In this document: positions 1 to 9,481 of the stretch, one piece after another | How the letters are laid out: each line of letters opens with the position of its first letter | Position numbering within the stretch: the first letter of the stretch is position 1 | Assembly (NCBI GenBank): GCA_014621425.1 | Contig: JAANBB010000535.1 | Span: 1 to 24,149, forward strand | DNA from: Cylindrodendrum hubeiense | Lineage: Eukaryota > Ascomycota > Sordariomycetes > Hypocreales > Nectriaceae | Reading direction: 5' to 3' | Length of the DNA: 24,149 nt | Position numbers and translations under genes: made by a program | Notes under the pieces: generated by a model | Seen by the model: only the letters and a program-made list of their open reading frames with translations | Database searches by the model: none | Told to the model about the DNA's origin: nothing

Positions 1-1149
1 ATATGGGACCTCCCGTCGGCGTCCAGGCCGCTGCAACAGAAGTCGAACCCTCAACCCAACCCACCAAAGCCGAACCCTCAAAACAACCCACCCAAGCCGA
101 ACCCTCAAAATAACCCACCCAAGCCAAACCCTCAAAACAACCTGCCTAAGCCGAGCCCTCAAAACAACCTACCAAAACCGAACCCTCAAAACAATCAACC
201 AAAGGGTCCTGCCCAAGCCAGGAAGCCGGACAACGGCGGCAAGGGAGACAAGGACAACAGCCAAAGCAAGCAAATGAAGCCAAATAGTCAAGTCATAGCA
301 ATTGTCAAGAATGTCAAGCCCTACCGTGGCTCCCCTCGAAGTTCCGACAGCTCCTTCAACTCGGGAGACTCATATTCAAGCAGCTCAAGCGGCAGCACGC
401 CCCAGTCCTCTCTTGGCTCCCATTCTGATATGCCGAAGCGCGGCAGGGGACGGAGTAGGACTCCTGTGCAGCGAACCAAATTTCCTGAGCACTTTGGTGT
501 CACTGTACCGCGTCAGCATTCCAAACACGAGCAGAATTATGTCATGGACAGCTATCCTCCAAGGCTTTTTGTTTCCGAGCAAGTTCCCTTGCCCTCGTCT
601 CAGTTCTCCTCAATGGACATGGATCCACTGAGACAAGATCGACGCGCTATTCTTCGTGATGATGAGCCATTCAGACAAGATAGGCGCCCTATTCTACGGC
701 AGAATGAGCCATTCAGACAAGAACGACGCACCATTTTTCGTGAGGATGAACCATTCAGACAAGATCGACGCACCATTCTTCGTGAGGACGAACCGTCATA
801 TACACCACGAACCACATTACTGCCGCCTCGCATTCATCAACGGGGTGGTGTCCGCCTTATAGCTCCATCCGAAGCACGACAAGAATTGCTCCAGGATGGA
901 CTTGAGCGCATGGAGAGTCGCCTAGAGAGATTGCGCCTTGATGCTGCGTATCGTGACGACGAGTTTCGCGACGAGTTTCGTCGGGACGATGAGCGATTGG
1001 AGCGTCTTGCGGAAGAACCCCGGCGGCGAGTGGTGCTGCCGAATAGGTTTCGTGCCGAAGACCCAATGGCAAGAGAGCACGAATCTCGCTGGCCGGAGCG
1101 TGATGCTCATGAATACATGCGGCGTCAAAGGGAGCTTGCCCACCCCTGA
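1..1149 (+). CDS. Unrecognised low-complexity charged protein, 5' end outside window
   Basis: The frame is open from base 1 to a TGA at 1147-1149, so the window holds the C-terminal 382 residues or so; an in-frame ATG at 274 could be an alternative start giving 291 residues. Order of parts: five copies of a nine-residue K-P-N-P-Q-N-N-P-P unit (67-201), a Lys/Asp/Gly/Gln linker, a Ser-rich stretch with clustered SS and SD pairs (about 330-420), an Arg-rich segment, four copies of a 14-residue Arg-rich unit (622-789), then a highly charged Glu/Arg region (about 870-1010) that looks helical and could form a coiled coil. No catalytic motif, signal peptide or membrane segment is visible. Differences between the nine-residue repeats fall mostly at third codon positions of this frame, which supports translation upstream of ATG 274. 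I do not recognise the family. The composition suggests a disordered nucleic-acid- or protein-binding protein, but that is a guess. Confidence 0.7.
   Translation: MWDLPSASRPLQQKSNPQPNPPKPNPQNNPPKPNPQNNPPKPNPQNNLPKPSPQNNLPKPNPQNNQPKGPAQARKPDNGGKGDKDNSQSKQMKPNSQVIAIVKNVKPYRGSPRSSDSSFNSGDSYSSSSSGSTPQSSLGSHSDMPKRGRGRSRTPVQRTKFPEHFGVTVPRQHSKHEQNYVMDSYPPRLFVSEQVPLPSSQFSSMDMDPLRQDRRAILRDDEPFRQDRRPILRQNEPFRQERRTIFREDEPFRQDRRTILREDEPSYTPRTTLLPPRIHQRGGVRLIAPSEARQELLQDGLERMESRLERLRLDAAYRDDEFRDEFRRDDERLERLAEEPRRRVVLPNRFRAEDPMAREHESRWPERDAHEYMRRQRELAHP
67..201 (+). repeat. Five 27-bp tandem coding repeats
   Basis: Units start at 67, 94, 121, 148 and 175. Each encodes a variant of KPNPQNNPP. Partial related sequence (SNPQPNPP) precedes the array at 43-66. 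Most differences between units are synonymous in frame 1 (aac/aat, ccg/cca, aag/aaa, ccc/cct/cca), with a few replacements (N to S, P to L or Q). In frame 3, one of these changes creates a TAA near 110, which argues against that frame being coding. Confidence 0.9.
622..789 (+). repeat. Four 42-bp tandem coding repeats
   Basis: Four head-to-tail units of 14 codons begin at 622, 664, 706 and 748. The consensus residue pattern is EPFRQDRRTILRED, with variants such as DPLRQDRRAILRDD and EPFRQERRTIFRED. A fifth unit breaks off after E-P at 790. Each unit carries four Arg and three or four acidic residues, so the array is a charge-patterned segment. The units are highly similar in DNA as well as protein, which suggests recent expansion or homogenisation. 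Confidence 0.92.
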
Positions 1150-1853
1150 GGGCCTATGGGGAGAGGGGAGATGCACAGAGAGTATTCAAATTGAACCGAA
1201 AATGGGGGAGGAGAGGAGGAGAGGACCATGGGAGATTTGTTAATGATTGTATGACACGATACCTGGGATACGATTCGCTGTATGACAATTTGACTTGTAG
1301 TTTGTGGAATTGGGCTAAGATTGGAAACGGAGTTATAAGGGTGGCCACTTGTCAGATTATCTTGCCAAAGAGCCAATGCTGTATAAACAACAGAGCCGCA
1401 ACAATGCATCATGATCATCAACATAGGAACATCGCACCTTTAGTGAATGAACCATATCACTTTCCGTCACGTCATGTGCAGGTATGATGGGGATGGGGGA
1501 TGCATTGAAGTTCAATCTAGTTTTGTGGGTCTCAAGGTGGTCAGGTGACTCAGCGACATCCGTCACTGGAGGGGCCTTGCACGTCGCGACCACCAACGCG
1601 TCAACCTTTGAGTCAACTCGTTTAGTCGACCATTCGGAACACACCATTCGGAACGCCCCGTCGCGTCTCGCAGCCATTCAGAGGTCGACCCGGGGCCCTA
1701 TGATTGATATCTTTGCCTAGTCTGAACTGCCGGTATCGTACTGGCCCAGAGATCGCGGGCCGTTCAGCGGGCGTCCTCTCTTTCTCACGCCCCTCTCCCG
1801 TATATCACCACATCACACGCGACACCCGTGACAACGTCGCCACGGCCTGGTTT
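1150..1853 (+). promoter_or_regulatory. Spacer and probable PIF1 promoter/leader
   Basis: This 704-bp stretch has no convincing gene. A CCAAT box lies at 1373-1377 and a TATA-like TATAAA at 1382-1387, about 470 bp before the PIF1 start, a plausible but unproven core promoter. A short upstream ORF, ATG 1700 to TAG 1718-1720 (six residues, MIDIFA), sits about 130 bp before the first in-frame PIF1 ATG. The last 130 bp are pyrimidine-rich and contain no other ATG. Confidence 0.4.
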
Positions 1854-4544
1854 ATGACGGTCGGCATCGCCCGTCTCCCAATTCGATCCTCGCCGACCTG
1901 CGGCCACTTCCTCCGGACTGCTGTTCAGCTGGCCCATGTGCACACCCTTGGTTCACCAATCTCCAATCGTCTCGACACAATGCTAGCCAAGGCGAACAAG
2001 GCATACGAGGCCAACACGCCCTCTCGTGGGACACCGTTGGCTAAGCAGCTCTTTCCGTCAAGCAGTCCCAGCGCTCCGAATCCCGACATCCGTGACCAGC
2101 TCAAGCAGCCAGGCTTCGGCTCAGCGTCGGCGAGGACCCCTCAACACTTATCGAATCTTCATATCGGCCGACACAACAATGTGAACCCCTCTGCTGCCAA
2201 TCGACCGGCGGTCGGTGCAAGTCGTGGCTCATTGGCCTCTCTTTACAGTGCACCAGGCACAATCAAACAGGAATCCAACGTCATCGACCTCACCGGACCC
2301 GACGCCCACGCCAAGGCTCAAGAGGCAGTGTTCTTTGCCGAAGACGACTTTAGCGATGATGATAACCTCGACCTTGATTATGAGGCTCCCTCCGCTCTTC
2401 CAACTCTCCCCTCCATGCCTGTATCTAAGCCGGTTTCTTTCAGCAGCATGCCTCCTCCACCCAAATCAACTCAAAGCGAGACCAATATCCCCTGGTCTTC
2501 ATCACCTGCGTCACATTTTCTGCCCCCAACTGCACAGCGCACGATGCCAGGATCATCTGCCCATACAGAAATGTCCTTGAAACGCGAATCCTCTGGGGTC
2601 CAAGACTCTCATGTTCCTAAGAAGGCCAAACGGCGAGTTCTTCCGGCCAGCTTCCGACAAGAGGATCCCGAGGACGAGGACCAAGACGAGAGTCCTACCA
2701 TGAAGACACCTGTTCGCCAGCCTAAGATATCCATCTGGGACGCAACGGCCAGTGCTTTGAAGGAACAAAAGAAGCAGTTGAAGAATCAACGTCAGCTGAA
2801 AGAAGAAGCTGAGCAAGAACTTGATTCTCAAACCGAGGAACCCATGAAAGCCGCCAAATCGCGCTCTAAGACGTCATTTGCTCCTATCTCTCTCAGTGAG
2901 GAGCAGAAACACGTCCTGGACATGGTTGTCGAGCAGAATCAGAGTGTATTTTTCACTGGCCCGGCTGGTACCGGAAAGTCGGTTCTGATGAGAGCTATCA
3001 TCAGTGACCTAAAGAAGAAGCATGCGAAAGATCCCGAGAGAGTTGCCGTAACGGCATCAACTGGCCTTGCTGCGTGCAACATCGGGGGAATTACGCTTCA
3101 CAGCTTTTCAGGTAAATTGCTTTAGTATCGTTGCTGTCTCATCCAACTGCTGACTCTTGAATTAGGTATTGGTCTAGGGAAGGAAGAAGCCCCGGTCTTG
3201 ATAAAGAAGATCCGACGAAATGTCAAGGCGAAGAACCGCTGGTTAAAGACAAAGGTGCTTATCATTGATGAAATTTCAATGGTGGATGGCGCTTTGTTCG
3301 ACAAACTAGACAAAATCGGGAGGACCATCAGAAACAACGGCAGACCATGGGGCGGCATTCAAGTCGTCATTACTGGTGACTTTTTTCAACTTCCGCCAGT
3401 CCCTGATGCAGGAGCAAAGCGTGAGACTAAATTTGCCTTTGACTCTGCCACATGGACTACATCTATCGACCACACGATCGGACTTACGCAGGTTTTCCGA
3501 CAGCGTGATCCTCAGTTTGCAAAGATGCTAAACGAAATGCGTTTGGGCAAAATCAGCGAAGACACAGTCCGGGCTTTCAAGGCTCTAGCTCGACCACTCG
3601 AATTCAACGACGGCCTAGGCATGGCTGAGTTGTTCTCTACACGGGCCGAGGTGGAGGGCTCTAACGAGAGACGACTAAGAGACCTCCCAGGCACAGTGCG
3701 CCGCTACGAAGCCATGGATTCAGGTGACCCGGCCATTCGAGACAAGCTCCTAATGAACATGATGGCGCCCAAAAGCATTGATTTGAAACTCAACGCCCAA
3801 GTCATGCTCATCAAAAACCTGGACGAGTCTTTAGTGAACGGATCTTTGGGTAAAGTCATTGGCTTTTCGGACGAGAAGACATTCGACATGGGCACGGACG
3901 ATTTCGAGGAAGATTCAATGTCCAAGGCCAAGAGGAAGCTGAAAGCATTCGGCAACGATGCGGAGATGAAGCCCACGAAGTCCAACGTCAAATTCCCGGT
4001 CGTACAGTTCATGACCACCCATGGCACACATCGTGTAATTCTCTGCCAGCCTGAGGATTGGAAGGTCGAGCTACCGAATGGCGATGTCCAAGCAAAGCGC
4101 ACACAACTACCATTGATCTTGGCATGGGCTCTGTCTATCCACAAGGCCCAGGGCCAGACTTTGGAAAGAGTCAAAGTTAACCTCGGACGCGTGTTCGAGA
4201 AGGGACAGGCGTATGTAGCACTTAGTCGAGCTACGACCCAGCAAGGCTTACAAGTTTTGGGCTTCGACAAGTGGAAAGTTATGGCCCATCCTCGAGTCGT
4301 TGATTTCTACAACAAACTGTACAGCGCTGAGGAAGCCAACGGAAAAAAGCCCACATCCATCAACGATTTCCTTTCAAACCGCATTGGGTCTGCGCCTCCA
4401 AAGAAGGAGGCACCCAAGATAGAGGCACCAAGGAGAGAGGCACCAAAGAGGGAGGATCTGAAGAGGGAGGCTCCGAAGCGGGCAATCCCCGCCGTCATCG
4501 ATCTAGATGACGACGAGGAGGCAATGGCGTCATACGGTTACTGA
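1854..4544 (+). CDS. PIF1: PIF1-family ATP-dependent 5'-to-3' DNA helicase
   Basis: Exons 1854-3111 and 3166-4544 encode 878 residues. Pif1 is a superfamily 1B helicase that unwinds G-quadruplexes and RNA-DNA hybrids, displaces telomerase, and maintains mitochondrial DNA. The N-terminal 350 residues are disordered and Ser/Pro-rich. The helicase core follows: Walker A GPAGTGKS (369-376), motif Ia [14 protein letters not shown], Walker B IIDEIS (D454, E455), motif [12 protein letters not shown] (490-498), the LTQVFRQ motif, [11 protein letters not shown] and [10 protein letters not shown] near the C-terminus. Residues 1-42 are rich in Arg, Ser and hydrophobics with no acidic residue before D41, like a mitochondrial presequence. 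A second in-frame ATG (1980, residue 43, context ACAATG) is stronger than ATG 1854 (TTTATG) and would give an 836-residue form. The frame is open further upstream but holds only TTG there, not ATG. Two VIDL-type SUMO-interaction-like motifs lie at 143-147 and 863-866. Family assignment is secure; use of the two starts is inferred from the yeast homologue. Confidence 0.95.
3112..3165 (+). other. PIF1 intron (54 nt)
   Basis: Donor GTAAAT, acceptor TTAG and branch-point GCTGAC at 3149-3154. Splicing joins ...HSFSG to IGLGKEEAP, restores the conserved Pif1 reading frame in phase 1, and removes an in-frame TAG just after the donor. Confidence 0.93.
4401..4490 (+). repeat. 15-bp tandem coding repeat in the PIF1 C-terminus
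   Basis: Five 15-bp units ([25 protein letters not shown]) and a degenerate sixth (KRAIP) cover residues 832-861 of PIF1. The segment is basic and Pro-rich, lies after the last helicase motif, and directly precedes the C-terminal VIDLDDDEE motif. Confidence 0.85.
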
Positions 4545-5851
4545 GGAGGCATTCTCTCAGGCAAAAAGGTCGAATGCATTGATAAGATATCGACTGGTAC
4601 ATACATATTTTCTTTGGGCTTACATGGATGGTAGAAATACGGCAATCAAGGGAGCAGGCGTTGAAGCTACCTCTGGTACAGAGGCTGGAACTGGGAGTCG
4701 ATGGTAAAATCGACAGGTCCTAGATATCTAATCTCGGGTATGCCCGAGAAAGAAGCAACGAAATGTATCAAATCCACTCAAACCCCTAGAGTCTGGAAGT
4801 CGGTTAGTGATTGTTGAGAACCCTGAGTGCCTCGTGTTGAGGGGCTCCACCAGGCTCTTGGCCAGCCACGAATTTCCGAAGAGAGCGATCTAAAGGTAGG
4901 CTATTACGAGGCTGTGGAAGACGAGGTTGGAGAAATACGGAAATACAACAGGTGCGCGGTTCAGGTTTGGGAATTATTCCAGATCCGTGTGTTGGGTCTC
5001 CTCGAGGTGCATCCCTACCAGTCAATTTGGTTCCAAACCCTCGTCCAAGTAAGTGCCTCGGATACATGCATCCCCCGCTCACAACGATATCCTGCATCAT
5101 GGCATGAAATCCTACTACCGAGCTCAGTGATTGGCAGACAGCGTTGTCGACGCATTCATCTGGCCTGCAATCAAAAGACCCGTTGCGATTTATCAGAAGC
5201 TGGAATTCCCTGTTACCCCTTGAAATCAAGCTGCAGTTCATGAGCCACAGCGAGGTTCTGTTCTCAAAATCGTGACACGCTGAGGTCAGACGACCCAAGA
5301 CGGCCGGAAACGCCTTATCGATAAGAAAAAGGTTGGCGTGGTGGGAGACTTGCTCCGGTATGGGGCAAGCTTCTGTGTGGGAAGTTCAACCTCACAAACC
5401 CCAGCGCACACAATACATCACAACCGCCCGACCAGCATCCTCGAGAAACGCCCTCCGATAGCACGAACCTCTCTTTCCACGATCGATATTCGAGTTTTCG
5501 AACCTTAGCCTCGCGCGGCCCTAGTTCCGAGTCCGTCTCCCGCCACTCGTCCACCCTTTGACCCCAGTCCACACCCAAGAATACCCTCTACGTCGAATAG
5601 CCGGGTCGTCGATCGGCCGCACGCTCGCTGCTTTCACCCACAGGGCCAAGGAGCCTCGCGCACAAATCTTCCGCCGCCAAAGTGCCTAGCATCTCCGCGC
5701 CGCGTGTCCGTGATTCAGTCGTTGGGCCGCAAACCCCGAGTCTTGATGACGTCTTGGGGGCAGTAATTACCGGAAATTGGGGCTCTCGCTTGGGAAAAGG
5801 GAGCATCGACATCAGGAATCTTCACAACTACACACAAGGCAACATCTCAAA
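4545..5851. other. PIF1-EDC3 spacer, including EDC3 promoter and leader
   Basis: This 1.3-kb stretch has no confident gene. A minus-strand frame is open over 4804-5298 and is treated as a finding only. A perfect 12-bp palindrome CTTATCGATAAG at 5314-5325 contains two opposed GATA cores, about 530 bp before the EDC3 start. From 5363 to 5745 there is no ATG on the plus strand, consistent with a transcribed leader. A six-codon uORF (MTSWGQ, ATG 5746 to TAA 5764-5766) lies 85 nt before the EDC3 ATG. Confidence 0.45.
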
Positions 5852-8121
5852 ATGGCGAACCAATTCATCGGCTTGCATATGAGGGTGGTGCTGAGGGAGC
5901 CCCCGGCGTACCATGTCACGGGGACAGTTAGGGACGTTGAGGCCGGCAGCTGCCTGACTCTGACGAATGGTGCGTATACCCGATGTTCTGAATGAGAGGT
6001 TCCGCTAACACTCGTGGGATAGTCTTTGTCTCTGGAACCAAGGAATGGCACCCTCAGATGAGGATTCATGCCAATAACATCGCAGATCTCTCGGAAATCA
6101 AGACAGATGAAGTGCCGGCTACAAAGCCTCTGCCTCCTGCGGAACCTCTGCCTACGCCTGTGTACTCGCAGCCGCCTTCACAGCCCGCGTTTGTTGACCC
6201 GGCGATTCTCAGCCTTGGACGCCGACCAACATCTGGAACGCCATCGGCTCCTGATGCCAAAGCAATTTCCGTCGACAGCGGAATGGCTGAGATGCAAGCC
6301 CCCTTACCAGGAGCGGTGTCGTCCATTCATTCTGCAGGCACCCCGGTGAGGCCCACTCCTGAGTTCGACCTCGCGAGTCCGCTGAGCAACCTCGTTGTTC
6401 AAAGCCCGGTACCTGAGCTGGGCAATGGTCAAGCCCCTGAGTCGCAAGAAACTCCATCTCAGAAAAAGAAGCGACGTGCACGACAATCGAAGCAAGGAAA
6501 GGGGCAGCGCCCTGACGATGATGCACGACCAGTTGATGGTTCGCCCCTTGCTCAGGGCAGTCGTGGCAAGGGTTGGAGACAGACGCCAATTCTACAGAGC
6601 ACCGCTTCATTCCAGCCATTCAACTCTTTGAAGCGCAATGGGAAGGGGCGAAAGGGAGGCGCTGACAATGGATGGGCATCAGAGGATGTCACAGAGGAGA
6701 TGGGTGAATTCGATTTTGAGAACAACCTGGCCAAATTCGACAAGCGCACCATCTTTGACCAGATGAGAAAGGAAGATCAAGTTGACGATGCGAGCCGGTT
6801 GGTAGCTCATAACCGCCGGCCTAAGCCAGGGACCGCTGGAGGAAAGAACCTACACTATACGGAGAACGTGCTCGAGGTGCCATCGGCCACCGGCAAGAAT
6901 GCGGACTTTTGGAACAGCGAGGCGGACGATGGGTTAAATGAGGCGGAAAGGCTTACAGGTCAGGGCCGAGACTTGCGAAGCAGCCAAAGCAACCGGAGAG
7001 CCGATAGCAAGTCTGGGCCTTCTCGGCGATCACAGTCACGCAAAGCTAGTGCCGTTGCCGTGCCTGGAGGTCTGCCGCTTAGCCGAGTCAACTCTGGCGT
7101 ACGTTCAAGTCATCGATCTCGGTGGTCTATTTCCAGGCCAGAATCCCGCAGTACTGACAGCAGAAAGCAGCAAGGTCATCCTCCTGGCCTATATCTTGTA
7201 CCGTCGAACCGACGACTCGAGACCGTCTCTGCGTTGCAAATGCTAAATCTCGAGAACATCGCTGCAAACGAGGTCGGATTGACAGAAGATCTCATGGCGG
7301 AGAATGCAGGACGAGGCATAGCCCAGGTAGCATTTACTGCGTTGTCGGAGCCAGCCATCAAAGTTCGATTCGGGCTTGCGGGCGCTAATCCTTCAGCGAG
7401 TGCAATCCTAAGCAGTCCAGCGGTAGTGATCTTGGCCGGCAACAACAAATCCGGTATCCGGGCCATTGCTGCGGGTCGGCATCTGCGCAACAAGAATATC
7501 AATGTACTGCTGTGTCTGGTAGGAATCGAGCGAGAGCGCGATCTGCTCGAGGATCTTCGACAACAAATCCAGCTATATCGGAACTTTGGAGGCAAGATTC
7601 TAAACAAGACGGAGCTCTTTGAGCACCTGAGGAAGAGCTCGGCGTCTGGATCGCCAGTGTCTATCTCGCTCATTGTGGACGCGTTGCTGGGCTTGACCAT
7701 TTCCTTTGAGGAATTGCGAACCGCGGACCAGGCCACGGTGTATGAGCTGATGGAGTGGGCGAACCGTAACGAGGCATTTGTTCTAGCGGTCGATGTCCCA
7801 ACTGGTATCGATCCCACATCAGGCAAGGTCGCCGTCATTGATGGGGGGCGTCTCTTTGTCAAGCCACGGTACGTGGTTGCCATGGGAGCTCCCAAACGAG
7901 GACTGCTCGAGGCGGTCACGCCTCCGAACGATGATGACCCCGAGGCCCTTAACCATACAACTCACGAAGACGAGTGGCGGTTGTTCATCGCAGACATTGG
8001 ATTGGGCAGCGCAGTGTGGAGGAAGGCTGGTACCAAGATCCGACGGGGAATCGACTTCGACGAGAAGTGGGTGCTGGAAATGCGCTACCGGAGCGGGCAG
8101 GAGGAATCGGACGACGAGTAA
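5852..8121 (+). CDS. EDC3: Enhancer of mRNA-decapping protein 3 (LSm-FDF-YjeF_N)
   Basis: Exons 5852-5969 and 6023-8121 encode 738 residues. Edc3 is a cytoplasmic P-body scaffold that binds Dcp2 through its LSm domain and the Dhh1/DDX6 helicase through its FDF motif, and dimerises through YjeF_N. Visible here: an N-terminal divergent LSm domain (about 1-60, starting MANQFIGLHMRVVL and crossing the intron), a long disordered Pro/Ser-rich linker with a basic patch (KKKRRAR), the FDF motif at 269-271 in GEFDFENNLAKFDKRTIFDQ, and the YjeF_N domain from about 435 to 720 with the GNNKSG loop near 512 and VDVPTGIDP near 630. The ATG has a strong context (CAAAATGG) and opens the LSm fold directly. 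The C-terminus ends in an acidic EESDDE tail. Length and domain order match fungal Edc3 proteins, and I see no truncation or frameshift. Confidence 0.96.
5970..6022 (+). other. EDC3 intron (53 nt)
   Basis: Donor GTGCGT, branch point GCTAAC at 6004-6009 and acceptor ATAG. Splicing joins ...CLTLTN to VFVSGTKEW in phase 1 inside the LSm domain. Confidence 0.93.
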
Positions 8122-8506
8122 GGGAAGAACCCTGGAGTGATAGAGGACAGGACGGGCTGGGAAGTATGGAAAGGGGAAAGCGATTGTTTTTTTTTTGCTG
8201 CACGCGATGCATCTGATTTATTTGGCGTTGATGGCTTCTGATCTGGCGCGAGGGCAAGATGGTGGGGTTGCATAAGTTGCATGAGTTGATACCAAATACC
8301 CAGGAGTTTCCTGTCTTATCCTCCATCTCTCATCACAGTACAAGGGCGATGTGCATCAGCGATGGGATATGGGCTTCTATGAAGTCATTGCCGATTGCAT
8401 GTGATACATGGACATGGACATAAACAAAGCAAAAACGCACACACTCTCCCTCTCTCACACACACACGTCCGAGTGGAGGAGCATTCAGAGGGATGGGACG
8501 AACGGA

Positions 8507-8559
8507 GCCAAGGAGACACAAGCTTTGCCAAGACTTCAAATCTCCTGTGCAGGCTTGGC
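8507..8559. promoter_or_regulatory. Cluster of three PacC-core-like hexamers
   Basis: GCCAAG occurs at 8507-8512 and 8527-8532, and its reverse complement CTTGGC at 8554-8559, giving three GCCARG matches in 53 bp. GCCARG is the established core site of PacC, the transcription factor activated by the PalH pathway. The cluster is about 2 kb before palH, so a link to that gene is inference; it could also be chance. Confidence 0.3.
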
Positions 8560-8780
8560 AGCGGGAAGCTTGTCGTGCTCGTGTGTGCGCGCTACAACGT
8601 AGAAGAAGGTTCACAATTTCTAAGCCGTTATGCCGAGGAAGGGTATGGAGGAGACGGGTCTCGGGGCATTGTGTAAAGAGGTGGGAACAGACGCAACGGT
8701 TTCAAGACGGGGTGTTGACACATGGAAGCACCCGCGCAATGAGGCACAGTATCGCCGCCGAGATTAAGCATTATTAAGTT

Positions 8781-8801
8781 GGCCAGGACCAGGACCTGGC
8801 C
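8781..8801. promoter_or_regulatory. Inverted repeat of two GCCAGG cores
   Basis: A perfect 7-bp inverted repeat, GGCCAGG ... CCTGGCC, is separated by seven bases. Each arm contains a GCCAGG hexamer, which fits the PacC GCCARG consensus. No other function is visible. Confidence 0.3.
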
Positions 8802-9481
8802 CGCCTCGGCATCCTTGTCTGGCTATTCGTCATTAGGAAGGTCGCAAGGTGGCAATCGAGGCGAGAGCCGCAATGTGTCCAAGCCGTGAAAGCCATAGAA
8901 AGTCAAAGTCGAGATGAGTTCGTCGGCCCGCCCGAGCCTCCATCCGCCATGCAGCTGAAACAGCCTCCTCCCGCTCCAGAGAGTGTGGGAAAGTCAAGGC
9001 ACGCAGTCATTGCCGGTTTGACACTGTAACAGTTTGGTGCAGCACAGTGCGGGTGGCTTAGTGGCTTTCTGCGTGGGGCGTGGCTTGCTGCGTCCTGTGT
9101 TCTCGGCATCGAGGGGGGCGCCTTAATAATTAGTTAGTGTGTCTTTGTCTCGTATCGAGTCGCCCGCATTGGGCTGGAGGCTGGCAATGGTTCAAGGCGG
9201 GCGAGATGGGTGAGAGTTTTCCCCATCTCTGACACGTTTAATAAGAACAGAAATCCACCGCACCTATCTATGCTGCCTTGACTACTATGTAGTATATCGT
9301 CGCCTCAGGCACTTTCGTTGACGCGATAGCGGGGGTGCTCGGGTGAGCCCAGGCGCCGAGCCACTACACTACGCATGGAGGTTGACGAGAGATTGCTCGA
9401 TTCGTAGAGATGCATGGCGACACAGTGCCCGCCTTACTTGTCTTTTTTCCCCTGGCTGTACTGTATGTACTACTTAGAATG

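Larger units (their letters stand above)
8122..9481. other. EDC3-palH spacer, proximal part
   Basis: There is no convincing gene. A run of ten T residues near 8187 falls in the likely EDC3 3' UTR. A CA/CT-rich stretch lies at about 8438-8466. Several GCCARG hexamers occur here, listed separately. The rest shows no recognisable structure. Confidence 0.4.

Noticed and set aside
1704..1853. N-terminal extension of PIF1 back to 1704
   Set aside because: The frame is open, but the codon at 1704 is TTG, not ATG. The nearby ATG at 1700 is in another frame and opens a six-codon ORF.
3704..4270. 188-codon minus-strand ORF opposite PIF1
   Set aside because: Antisense shadow of conserved helicase sequence.
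7176..7919. 247-codon minus-strand ORF opposite EDC3
   Set aside because: Antisense shadow of the YjeF_N domain, Ser/Arg-rich with no motif.
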